Source: Falsirhodobacter algicola
Lineage (GTDB): Bacteria; Pseudomonadota; Alphaproteobacteria; Rhodobacterales; Rhodobacteraceae
DNA: 64,000 bases
Reading direction: 5' to 3'
Assembly (NCBI RefSeq): GCF_018279165.1
Contig: NZ_CP047289.1
Location: 248,001 to 312,000 of the forward strand
How positions within the stretch are numbered: position 1 is the stretch's first letter; every line of letters starts with the position of its first letter. The notes beneath the pieces are model-generated. The model ran no database searches. It was not told where the DNA came from and saw only the letters and a program-made list of their open reading frames with translations. Position numbers and translations under genes: made by a program. Of the stretch, positions 54,444 to 64,000 are shown piece by piece.

Positions 54444-56006
54444 TCATTCCCACTCGATCGTGCCGGGCGGTTTGGACGTGATGTCATAGGTCACGCGGTT
54501 GATGCCCTGCACCTCGTTGATGATGCGGGTCGCCGTCTCGCCGAGGAAATCGTGGCTGAACGGGTAATAGTCCGCCGTCATGCCGTCCACGCTCGTGACC
54601 GCGCGCAGGGCGCAGGCGAAATCGTAGGTGCGCCCGTCGCCCATCACGCCCACGGTGCGGACGGGAAGGATGGCGACGAAGGCCTGCCAGATCTCGTCGT
54701 AGAGGCCGTGCTTGCGGATCTGGTCGATATAGACGGCGTCGGCCTTGCGCAGGATCTCCAGCTTTTCGCGGGTGATCTCTCCGGGGCAGCGGATCGCAAG
54801 GCCGGGGCCGGGGAAGGGGTGACGGCCGATGAAGCTGTCGGGAAGGCCCAGTTCGCGGCCAAGGGCGCGCACCTCGTCCTTGAACAGCTCGCGCAGCGGT
54901 TCCACCAACTTCAGGCCCATCTTTTCGGGCAGCCCGCCGACATTGTGGTGCGATTTGATCGTGACCGACGGCCCCCCCGAGAAGGAGACCGATTCGATCA
55001 CGTCGGGATAGAGCGTCCCCTGCGCAAGGAAGGTCGCGCCGCCCACTTCGGCCGCGTGCTTCTGGAACACGTCGATGAACAGCTTGCCGATGATCTTGCG
55101 CTTGGTTTCCGGGTCCGACTGACCCTCCAGCTGGCCAAGGAACAGCTCGCTTTCGTCGGCATGGATCAGCGGCATGTTGTAATGGTCGCGGAACATGGTC
55201 ACGACCTGCTCCGCCTCGCCCTGCCGCAGCAGGCCGTGATCGACGAAGACGCAGGTCAGCTGATCACCGATCGCTTCGTGGATCAGCACCGCCGCGACCG
55301 AGGAATCGACGCCGCCCGACAGGCCGCAGATCACCTTCTGATCGCCGACCTGTTCGCGGATGCGGCGGATCGCCTCTTCGCGGTAGGCGCCCATCGTCCA
55401 GTCGCCCGAGAAGCCGGCCAGCTTCACGAAATTCTCGTAGAGTTTCGCACCGCGCGGGGTGTGGTGCACCTCGGGGTGGAACTGCACGGCGTAGAAGTTG
55501 CGCGACACGTCCGCCGTGATGGCGAAGGGCGCATTGGGCGAGGTGCCGTGCACGGTGAAGCCCGGCGCGATCGCCGAGACGTGGTCGCCATGGCTCATCC
55601 ACACCTGCTCGCGCCCGTCGGCATCGCCGAACCAGCCTTCCAGCAGGGGAATGCGCTCCTCGCTCGGGGTGACGAAGGCGCGGCCGAATTCGGCGGTGCC
55701 GTGGCCGCGTTCCACCTTGCCGCCAAGGCAATGCATCATGACCTGCTGGCCGTAGCAGATGCCCAGCATCGGCACGCCGAGGTCGAACACGCCCTTCGGC
55801 GGCATCGGCGCCCCTTCGGCAAAGACCGAGGACGGCCCGCCCGACAGGATCACCGCCTTGGGCGCGAACTCCGCAAGGAAGGCGTCGTCCACCTTGTTGA
55901 ACGGGTGAATTTCGCAATAGACGTTCAGTTCGCGCAGGCGGCGCGCGATCAGCTGCGTCACCTGCGAACCGAAGTCGATGATGAGAAGGCGGTCATGCTG
56001 GGTCAT
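54444..56006 (-). CDS. guaA: GMP synthase (glutamine-hydrolysing)
   Basis: 520 residues. The N-terminal amidotransferase has LGICYGQQ (nucleophile Cys) and QFHPEVHH. The ATP-PPase domain has [10 protein letters not shown]. The C-terminal dimerisation domain ends [14 protein letters not shown]. It makes GMP from XMP; guaB (IMP dehydrogenase) is 5 kb away on the other strand. It overlaps the upstream DUF6477 gene by 14 bases. Confidence 0.98.
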   Translation of the reverse strand: MTQHDRLLIIDFGSQVTQLIARRLRELNVYCEIHPFNKVDDAFLAEFAPKAVILSGGPSSVFAEGAPMPPKGVFDLGVPMLGICYGQQVMMHCLGGKVERGHGTAEFGRAFVTPSEERIPLLEGWFGDADGREQVWMSHGDHVSAIAPGFTVHGTSPNAPFAITADVSRNFYAVQFHPEVHHTPRGAKLYENFVKLAGFSGDWTMGAYREEAIRRIREQVGDQKVICGLSGGVDSSVAAVLIHEAIGDQLTCVFVDHGLLRQGEAEQVVTMFRDHYNMPLIHADESELFLGQLEGQSDPETKRKIIGKLFIDVFQKHAAEVGGATFLAQGTLYPDVIESVSFSGGPSVTIKSHHNVGGLPEKMGLKLVEPLRELFKDEVRALGRELGLPDSFIGRHPFPGPGLAIRCPGEITREKLEILRKADAVYIDQIRKHGLYDEIWQAFVAILPVRTVGVMGDGRTYDFACALRAVTSVDGMTADYYPFSHDFLGETATRIINEVQGINRVTYDITSKPPGTIEWE

Positions 56007-56322
56007 GTCCCGCCATTAGGGTCAAAGGCCCTGCTTGGCAAGGGATCACGCGCAGGGGCGGGCGCATGCGGGCCTCGGCCATCAGCGCAATCAGCACCTC
56101 GACATGGCGCATGGCCGAATAGGAGGCGCATCCCCGGCGGCGCGTCTCTTCCAGACGCTCTTCCTGTTCCAAGAGGTGGGGCAGGGGCGAATCGGTGCCG
56201 GTCGTCCCGGTCAGGCGGCGCAGATCGCGGTCGCGCCGATAATCGGCGACACCCATGCGCGCGGCCCGAACCAGAAGCCGCGGGCGGGAAAGGGTGGCGA
56301 GGGTGGCGCGAATGTCTGTCAT
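55993..56322 (-). CDS. DUF6477 family protein
   Basis: 109 residues. [36 protein letters not shown] is the conserved basic N-terminal region of the Rhodobacterales DUF6477 family; the rest ([32 protein letters not shown]) is helical. Function is unknown. TGGAGAC precedes ATG 56322. It overlaps guaA by 14 bases and is divergent from the DUF6456 gene across a 215-base AT-rich gap that holds a CtrA-like box. Confidence 0.8.
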   Translation of the reverse strand: MTDIRATLATLSRPRLLVRAARMGVADYRRDRDLRRLTGTTGTDSPLPHLLEQEERLEETRRRGCASYSAMRHVEVLIALMAEARMRPPLRVIPCQAGPLTLMAGHDPA

Positions 56323-56454
56323 GTTCGTGTCTCCATTAAGGCAGACACAAGGATGCACGGTTTCGGGCGGTGTTGCGCCAAGGCGGGGATCTCCGCGCGC
56401 AGGCCCCAGCTGCTTTTAACAATTTTAGATAAATATGCAGGATCGGGGGCGCGG

Positions 56455-56469
56455 TTAAGACTCCGCTAA
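56455..56469 (+). promoter_or_regulatory. CtrA-like box between DUF6477 and DUF6456 genes
   Basis: TTAA-N7-CTAA, followed by C, differs by one base from the CtrA consensus TTAA-N7-TTAA. It also forms an inverted pair GGTTA/TAACC (56453-56471). It lies 70 bases before the DUF6456 start, next to the AT-rich stretch at 56415-56440. Confidence 0.45.
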
Positions 56470-56537
56470 CCCTTATTGATGAAATCTCAATTGTGGCGCA
56501 ACTAAGGCCCATTCGGGCGAAGGCAAGGAAAAACAGG

Positions 56538-57512
56538 ATGGGTCCGCTCCGGCCGATCATTCCGCGATACCCCGAATGGCTTCCGGCTGCGGTGCGGCTC
56601 TATCTCGATCACACGGTGGCGGGGGTGTCGCTGCGGGTGCTGGCCCGCCGCGAGGGGGTGCACCCCTCCACCGTGCTGCGCCATGTCCGCCGCATCGAAA
56701 CCCACCGCGACGATCCACTGACCGATGCCGCGCTTTCGCGCCTCGGCCCCCATTGCCCGAAGGAGGCCGCCATGGTCCCGTTCCCCCCGTCCGAAACCAC
56801 CTTGGAAATGGAGGCGCAGCGCATCCTGCGCCGTCTGGCCGAACCCGGCACGCTTCTGGCCTTCGCCCCCGAGATGGAGAAGGCCGTGGTCCTGCGCGAA
56901 CTGCCGGGGGGCGAGACGGCGCGCCTTGCCGTCGTCGCCCGCGAATTGGCGGAGGCGTTCGTGCTGAAGGACTGGATCGCCTGCCGCAAGGCCGGACGGA
57001 TCAGCACCTATGGCCTGACGCCGCAGGGGCGGCATCATCTGCGCCAAGGGGCCGGACTGGCGGAGGCGCCCGCCGCCTTCGACTGGAACCGGGCCGAGCC
57101 GCCGCGTATCCTGCCGGTGGAAACGCCGGTGGCGCAGATGGGGCGGCGGCGGGACAAGGACGGCCAGCCCTTCCTGTCGGCCGAACTCGTGGCCGCCGCC
57201 GAGCGCCTGCGCGAGGATTTCGAACTGGCGCAGATGGATGCGGCCCCGGCCCCCGTCTGGGAAGGGTTCCTGGATATGGCATCGGCGCCGTTTCCGGCCA
57301 CGACGGCGCGGGGGCGGGTGGCGGCGGCTCTGCGCGACCTCGGCCCCGGTCTGGGGGACGTGGTGCTGCGGGTCTGCTGCTATCTGGAGGGGCTGGAGCC
57401 GTGCGAGAAGCGGATGGGCTGGGCCGCCCGGTCGGGCAAGGTCGTCCTGCGCATCGGGCTGGAGCGGCTACGCCGGCATTACGCCGAACTTTCCCGCCCC
57501 ATGATCGGATAG
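56538..57512 (+). CDS. DUF6456 HTH protein, candidate gene-transfer-agent activator (GafA-like)
   Basis: 324 residues. An N-terminal helix-turn-helix (YLDHTVAGVSLRVLARREGVHPSTVLRHVRRIE, about 23-55) is followed by a winged middle domain (about 100-175) and a C-terminal DUF6456 domain (DVVLRVCCYLEGLEPCEKRMGWAARSGKVVLRIGLERLRRHY). From memory, Rhodobacter capsulatus GafA, which activates GTA genes and is itself under CtrA, has a DnaA-like N-terminal HTH and this C-terminal region. AAGGAA precedes ATG 56538; the frame could extend to a GTG at 56493. Confidence 0.8.
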   Translation: MGPLRPIIPRYPEWLPAAVRLYLDHTVAGVSLRVLARREGVHPSTVLRHVRRIETHRDDPLTDAALSRLGPHCPKEAAMVPFPPSETTLEMEAQRILRRLAEPGTLLAFAPEMEKAVVLRELPGGETARLAVVARELAEAFVLKDWIACRKAGRISTYGLTPQGRHHLRQGAGLAEAPAAFDWNRAEPPRILPVETPVAQMGRRRDKDGQPFLSAELVAAAERLREDFELAQMDAAPAPVWEGFLDMASAPFPATTARGRVAAALRDLGPGLGDVVLRVCCYLEGLEPCEKRMGWAARSGKVVLRIGLERLRRHYAELSRPMIG

Positions 57513-57515
57513 GAA

Positions 57516-57541
57516 GAAGGGGGGCCGTGCGGCCCCCCTTC
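57516..57541. terminator. Stem-loop between convergent DUF6456 gene and katA
   Basis: An 11-bp perfect stem (GAAGGGGGGCC/GGCCCCCCTTC) with a GTGC loop. The T-run is minimal on both sides, but its position 3 bases after one stop and 8 before the other suggests a shared terminator. Confidence 0.7.
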
Positions 57542-57549
57542 GGTCGTCG

Positions 57550-59055
57550 TCACTCGGTGGTGTCGACCTTCGTTTCGTCCGTGACCGAGATCGCGTTCAC
57601 GTCGCTGTCTTTCTTCAGCGAGGCGCGCACACCGGCGGCGTAGTCCGGGTGGACCTTCGCCAGCACCGAGAGCCAACGCTCCGCCACCGGCTCCGAGCAC
57701 GGGCCCATTGCGGCGGCCATGTTGTCGAACAGGCGCTGCTTCTCATCCTGCGGCAGCAGGTTGAACAGGGCGCGCGGCTGGACGTAGTCGGCATCCGCTT
57801 CCAGTTGGTCGTAACGGTCCGCATCGCCCGAGATCTTCAGCGGCGGTTCCTGCACGCTGACATCGGCCGAGGGGCCACCGTACTGGTTCGGCTCGTAATA
57901 GGCGTCCGGGTTGCCGAAATCGTTCGTGAAGAACCGCATCGAGCCATCTTTGTGGTAGTGATGGACCGGGCATTTCGGCGCGTTCGCCGGCAGGGCTTCG
58001 TAATGGGTGCCCAGACGGTAGCGGTGCGCGTCGGCATAGGAGAAGATCCGCGCCTGCAGCATCTTGTCCGGCGAGAAGCCGATGCCCGGCACCACGTTCG
58101 ACGGCGAGAACGCGGCGTTCTCGATGTAGACGAAGTAGTTCTCGGGGTTGCGGTTCAGCTCCATCTCGCCGACCTCGATCAGCGGGTAGTCGGAATGCGG
58201 CCACACCTTGGTCAGGTCGAACGGGTTGTAGGGAACGTTCAGCGCGTCCTCTTCCGGCATCGCCTGGATGCACAGCTTCCATTTCGGGAAACGGCCCTCG
58301 TCGATCGCGTTGTAGAGGTCTTCTTGATAGTTCTCACGCGTTTCGCCGATGATCTTCTGGGCTTCGGCGTTGGTGTAGTTGCGGATGGGCTGCTGGCAGC
58401 GCCAGTGGAACTTCACCCAGTGACGCACGCCGTCCTTGTTCCACACGGAGAAGGTGTGGCTGCCGTAGCCGTGCATGTGCATCGGGTTCACCGGGATGCC
58501 GCGGTCGGACATCAGGATCGTGACTTGGTGCACCGATTCGGGCTGCGCGGCCCAGAAATCGAACATCGCCTCGGGCGAACGCAGGTTCGTCTTGGGGTGA
58601 CGCTTCTGGGTGCGGATGAAGTCGGGGAACTTGATGCCGTCACGGATGAAGAAGATCGGGGTGTTGTTGCCCACGATGTCCCAGTTGCCTTCTTCGGTGT
58701 AGAACTTCACCGAGAAGCCGCGCACGTCGCGCTCGGCATCCGCCGCGCCCAGCTCGCCCGCAACGGTGGAGAAGCGCGTCAGCACTTCGGTCGTCTTGCC
58801 GACGGTGTCGAAGACCTTGGCGGCCGACAGATGGGTGATGTCGTTCGTGACCTTGAACGTACCGAACGCGCCCCAGCCTTTGGCGTGCACGACACGCTCC
58901 GGGATACGCTCGCGGTTCTGGTGGGCCAGCTTCTCGATCAGCTGGTAATCCTGCAGCAGCACCGGGCCGCGGTTGCCGGCCGTTTGGCTGGTGCTGTTGG
59001 ACGCGACAGGCGCGCCGGCCGTCGTCGTCATGCGGGGTTTGGGGGTGTCGGTCAT
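57550..59055 (-). CDS. katA: Catalase (monofunctional, small-subunit)
   Basis: 501 residues. [15 protein letters not shown] holds the distal His, [14 protein letters not shown] the Asn-side pocket, and [14 protein letters not shown] the proximal Tyr heme ligand. Length fits clade 3 catalases. It removes H2O2 in the cytoplasm. GGAGGAAG precedes ATG 59055. Divergent oxyR across a 105-base gap with a candidate OxyR operator points to peroxide induction. Confidence 0.97.
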   Translation of the reverse strand: MTDTPKPRMTTTAGAPVASNSTSQTAGNRGPVLLQDYQLIEKLAHQNRERIPERVVHAKGWGAFGTFKVTNDITHLSAAKVFDTVGKTTEVLTRFSTVAGELGAADAERDVRGFSVKFYTEEGNWDIVGNNTPIFFIRDGIKFPDFIRTQKRHPKTNLRSPEAMFDFWAAQPESVHQVTILMSDRGIPVNPMHMHGYGSHTFSVWNKDGVRHWVKFHWRCQQPIRNYTNAEAQKIIGETRENYQEDLYNAIDEGRFPKWKLCIQAMPEEDALNVPYNPFDLTKVWPHSDYPLIEVGEMELNRNPENYFVYIENAAFSPSNVVPGIGFSPDKMLQARIFSYADAHRYRLGTHYEALPANAPKCPVHHYHKDGSMRFFTNDFGNPDAYYEPNQYGGPSADVSVQEPPLKISGDADRYDQLEADADYVQPRALFNLLPQDEKQRLFDNMAAAMGPCSEPVAERWLSVLAKVHPDYAAGVRASLKKDSDVNAISVTDETKVDTTE

Positions 59056-59107
59056 GGGCTTCCTCCGAAAGGTGGCGTTTGCTCTGCCCTATGTGCCCGA
59101 TCGAGCC

Positions 59108-59151
59108 GATAAAGGGAAATACGATTTACTTGGGAGGCCGATCAGTTTATC
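59108..59151. promoter_or_regulatory. Candidate OxyR operator between katA and oxyR
   Basis: GATAAA at 59108 and TTTATC ending at 59151 are inverted, and CGAT recurs at 59098, 59107, 59122 and 59139 through the gap. A symmetric site in this divergent gap is what tetrameric OxyR would use; the exact contacts cannot be given. Confidence 0.45.
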
Positions 59152-59153
59152 TT
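59125..59153 (+). promoter_or_regulatory. Candidate oxyR promoter (leaderless)
   Basis: TTTACT, 17 bases, TATCTT. Counting 7 bases on from the -10 element gives a start at or next to the A of the oxyR ATG (59161), and no Shine-Dalgarno is present. Confidence 0.4.
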
Positions 59154-59160
59154 ATGTACC

Positions 59161-60054
59161 ATGCTGACCCTGCGCCAACTTTCTTATTTTCTCGCCTTGG
59201 CGGAAACGCGGCATTTTGGTCATGCGGCGGCCAAGGTGCATGTCACGCAGCCCGCCCTCTCCATGCAGATCCGCGAGATGGAGGCATCGCTCGGCATGCC
59301 GCTGCTGGAACGGGGGCGCGAATTGCGGCTGACCCCGGCGGGCCGCGAGGTGGCTGCCCGCGCCGCCCGCGTGCTGGCCGAGGTGCGCGAGATCGAGACG
59401 ATGGCCCGCCGCCGCACCTTGGGCGGGCAGATCAATATCGGCATGATCCCCACCGTCGCGCCCTATCTGCTGCCCGATCTCTTGCCCCGTCTGCCGCTGC
59501 AACTGCGCCTGCGCGAGGCGCAGACCGACCGGCTTCTGACCGAACTGCGCGACGGTGTCCTCGATGCGGTGGTGGTGGCGACGAAGGTGCGCCCCGACGA
59601 TCTGGTGGTCCGCCCGCTCTTTCGCGACCGCTTTTTGCTGGCCGCCAATGCCGCCCGGCTGGAGGCGCTGCCCTCGGTGGAGGATCTGCGCCCCGTCACC
59701 CTCGACCCCGAACAGCTTCTGCTGCTGGACGAGGGGCATTGCCTTGCCGATCAGGCGCTGGAGGTGTGCGGGCTGGAGCGTCGGGGCACGCGGCTCGATC
59801 TGGGGGCGTCCTCGCTCTCGACGCTGGCGGGGCTGGTGGGGCAGGGGGTCGGCATCACCTTCATGCCCGAGATCGCCGTCCCGACCGAGGCGGCGGCCCA
59901 CCCCTCCATCCGGCTGGCGCGCTTTTCCGCGCCCGAGCCGGCGCGCGATGTCGCGCTGATCGGCCGCGTCAGCACCGCCGCCGAGCCGTGGTTCGCCACG
60001 CTGGCCGGGGCGTTGATCCAGACGGCCGAACAGCGGCTGGCGCTCTGCCCCTGA
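59161..60054 (+). CDS. oxyR: Hydrogen peroxide sensor-regulator OxyR
   Basis: 297-residue LysR-type regulator. [30 protein letters not shown]. Redox cysteines Cys194 and Cys203 in [15 protein letters not shown] have the 9-residue spacing of E. coli OxyR Cys199/Cys208. The start ATG has no ribosome binding site. It is divergent from katA, its expected target, and probably autoregulated. Confidence 0.95.
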   Translation: MLTLRQLSYFLALAETRHFGHAAAKVHVTQPALSMQIREMEASLGMPLLERGRELRLTPAGREVAARAARVLAEVREIETMARRRTLGGQINIGMIPTVAPYLLPDLLPRLPLQLRLREAQTDRLLTELRDGVLDAVVVATKVRPDDLVVRPLFRDRFLLAANAARLEALPSVEDLRPVTLDPEQLLLLDEGHCLADQALEVCGLERRGTRLDLGASSLSTLAGLVGQGVGITFMPEIAVPTEAAAHPSIRLARFSAPEPARDVALIGRVSTAAEPWFATLAGALIQTAEQRLALCP

Positions 60055-60122
60055 CGCCCTTGGTTGCAAAGGCGCCGCCTTCGCCTTATATTTGTGCCCA
60101 CGTGCCGCAAGGGAGGATTTCC

Positions 60123-62589
<2,467 letters not shown>

Positions 62590-62598
62590 GGTAGGTGG

Positions 62599-62617
62599 GG
62601 GCCGGCGCTGCCGGCCC
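62599..62617. terminator. Stem-loop between guaB and the convergent lipoprotein gene
   Basis: GGGCCGGC-GCT-GCCGGCCC, an 8-bp perfect stem 10 bases after guaB, without a T-run. Confidence 0.55.
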
Positions 62618-62624
62618 GCCGCCA

Positions 62625-62810
62625 TCAGTTCACGGCGCCGATGCCGCCACCGATCAGCGCACCCGCGATCGGCTCATCCGCGACGACCTGACCGGCCACG
62701 GCGCCGCCGAGGGCGCCGGTCGCCACGCGCTGGCTGCGCGTGTTGCCGCAGGCCGAGATCGTGGCCACGAGGGTCAGGGCCGTGATGGCCATGAGAGCAT
62801 TGCGTTTCAT
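62625..62810 (-). CDS. Small glycine-zipper lipoprotein
   Basis: 61 residues. MKRNALMAITALTLVATISACGNT is a lipoprotein signal with Cys21. The mature part ATGALGGAVAGQVVADEPIAGALIGGGIGAVN is a glycine zipper that probably inserts in or packs against membrane. The role is unknown; such proteins are common envelope components. AAGGAG precedes ATG 62810. Confidence 0.82.
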   Translation of the reverse strand: MKRNALMAITALTLVATISACGNTRSQRVATGALGGAVAGQVVADEPIAGALIGGGIGAVN

Positions 62811-62961
62811 ATCGTCCACTCCTTCCTCCATCGGGCGAAGCCCGAACACTGCGGATGAAAGGCGCGGCGGGGCGCATGGTTCCACATCCGCGTGAATTCA
62901 TGGCCCCTCGGGGTGGTGGCCGCCGCGCCCGCGCCCCATATTCCGGGCGAAGGGAGACATG

Positions 62962-64000
62962 ATGACCGTTCACTTCCAAAGCGACTATGCCGCCGCGCTG
63001 CCCGATCTGTGCCTTGACTGGACCAGCGCCGACTGCCCCGATCCGCGCATCCTGAAGTACAACGAGGCCCTTGGCGGGCTCTTGGGCATGGACCGCCCGG
63101 AGGCCCGGCTGCTGTCGGGCCATGATCTGCCGCCGGGCACGCGCCCTGTGGCGCAGGCCTATGCCGGGCACCAGTTCGGCGGGTTTTCCCCGCGGCTGGG
63201 CGACGGGCGGGCGCTGCTGCTGGGCGAGGTGCGGGGCACGGATGGCGCGCTGCGGGATGTGGCGCTGAAGGGTTCGGGCGCGACGCCGTTTTCGCGCGGG
63301 GCGGATGGCCGCGCCGCGCTGGGCCCGGTTCTGCGCGAATACCTGATGGGCGAGGCGATGGCCGCGCTGAACATCCCCACGACGCGCGCCTTGGCGGCCC
63401 TGACGACCGGCGAGGATGTCTGGCGCGAGGAGGGGGCGCTTCCCGGCGCGATCCTCGTGCGCGTGGCTGCCAGCCATCTGCGCGTCGGCACCTTCCAATA
63501 CGCCGCCGCGCAGGGCGATCTGGAACAGGTGCGCCGCTTGGCCGATTACGCCATCGCGCGGCATTATCCCGATCTTGCGGGCGATTACGCCGGGTTCTTC
63601 GCGGCCGTCGCCGGGCGGCAGGCGCGGCTGATCGCGCAGTGGATGCTGGTGGGGTTCGTGCATGGCGTGATGAACACCGACAACATGACCATCTCGGGGC
63701 AGACGATCGACTACGGCCCCTGCGCCTTCATGGAGGCCTATGCACCGGGAACGGTCTTCTCCTCCATCGACCGGCAGGGGCGCTATGCCTATGGCAACCA
63801 GCCGTTGATCCTCGGCTGGAACCTCGCGCGGCTGGCCGAGACGCTGCTGCCCCTGATCGATGCGGACGAGGGCCGCGCGGTGGAGCGGGCGACCCGCATC
63901 CTCGAAGGGGTGGCCGGTCAGTATCAGGATGCGTGGCTGGAGGGGATGCGCAGCAAGCTGGGCCTCGACGGCACCGATCCGGGCGACCGCGATCTGGCCG
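62962..64000 (+). CDS. selO: Protein adenylyltransferase SelO (YdiU), 5' part
   Basis: First 346 residues, open to the window edge. [24 protein letters not shown], the nucleotide-loop [32 protein letters not shown], and [24 protein letters not shown] (pseudokinase catalytic and metal residues) define SelO. It transfers AMP to Ser, Thr or Tyr on target proteins and supports redox balance. The C-terminal portion, where some homologues have selenocysteine, is outside. Start ATG 62962 is 5 bases after AGGGAG; ATG 62959 is too close. Confidence 0.95.
   Translation, partial: MTVHFQSDYAAALPDLCLDWTSADCPDPRILKYNEALGGLLGMDRPEARLLSGHDLPPGTRPVAQAYAGHQFGGFSPRLGDGRALLLGEVRGTDGALRDVALKGSGATPFSRGADGRAALGPVLREYLMGEAMAALNIPTTRALAALTTGEDVWREEGALPGAILVRVAASHLRVGTFQYAAAQGDLEQVRRLADYAIARHYPDLAGDYAGFFAAVAGRQARLIAQWMLVGFVHGVMNTDNMTISGQTIDYGPCAFMEAYAPGTVFSSIDRQGRYAYGNQPLILGWNLARLAETLLPLIDADEGRAVERATRILEGVAGQYQDAWLEGMRSKLGLDGTDPGDRDLA

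Overview
The window is a 64 kb piece of GC-rich chromosome from an alphaproteobacterium, most likely a Rhodobacter-like member of the Paracoccaceae/Rhodobacteraceae. The signs are the strong GC bias at third codon positions, class I lysyl-tRNA synthetase, OxyR-katA, DUF6456 and DUF6477 genes typical of Rhodobacterales, a KpsE-type capsule exporter with a long N-terminus, and many ATGA/GTGA overlaps. I see no insertion sequence, integrase, CRISPR array or rRNA. There is one tRNA (Phe). Coding density is very high and no gap exceeds 300 bases; the largest is the 291-base leader at 54153-54443.

Layout. 1-2716: a polar amino acid ABC importer (minus). 2776-8033: TerB protein, rlmJ, an MHS-type MFS carrier, pyrG, secG and a small protein. 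8087-11193: a marR-MFS-HlyD efflux operon. 11318-15646: membrane protein, choline-sulfatase, cold shock protein, ettA. 15753-17804: nadD and dacB. 17809-19907: a minus-strand three-gene set (TerB protein, glycosyltransferase-like protein, polysaccharide pyruvyl transferase). 20006-27210: lysS, a large beta-helix protein, guaD, mgtE and 5-formyl-THF cyclo-ligase. 27304-29895: a GntR regulator, kdgD and a galactarolactone-isomerase-like hydrolase (hexarate catabolism). 30012-33263: tRNA-Phe, then kdsA, kpsE and kpsT (capsule). 33427-35302: sseB-like gene, rplM and rpsI. 35365-35811: a guanidinium-exporter-type SMR gene behind a guanidine-II riboswitch. 35837-40386: DUF1127 gene, MocR regulator and a polyamine-type ABC importer lacking a binding protein. 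40383-43090: PPK2, TetR and DUF2254 overlapping genes. 43137-46124: lipoprotein hydrolase, metA, P-loop protein and a small membrane protein. 46222-54152: a seven-gene amide operon. 54444-57512: guaA, DUF6477 and DUF6456 (GafA candidate). 57550-60054: katA and oxyR, divergent. 60123-64000: lipA, guaB, a small lipoprotein and the start of selO.

The most interesting regions are these. (1) The amide operon at 46222-54234: an AmiC-like sensor and an ANTAR (AmiR-like) protein head a Dpp-type importer and an acetamidase/formamidase, and the leader carries a strong intrinsic terminator just before the first gene. This is the layout expected for antitermination. (2) The guanidine-II riboswitch at 35707-35751, seen as two ACGA-tetraloop hairpins before the SMR gene. 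(3) Two candidate unlinked gene-transfer-agent loci: a DUF6456 HTH protein resembling GafA with a CtrA-like box upstream, and a large beta-helix protein that could be a head spike. The third point is inference and needs comparison with the Rhodobacter capsulatus proteins.
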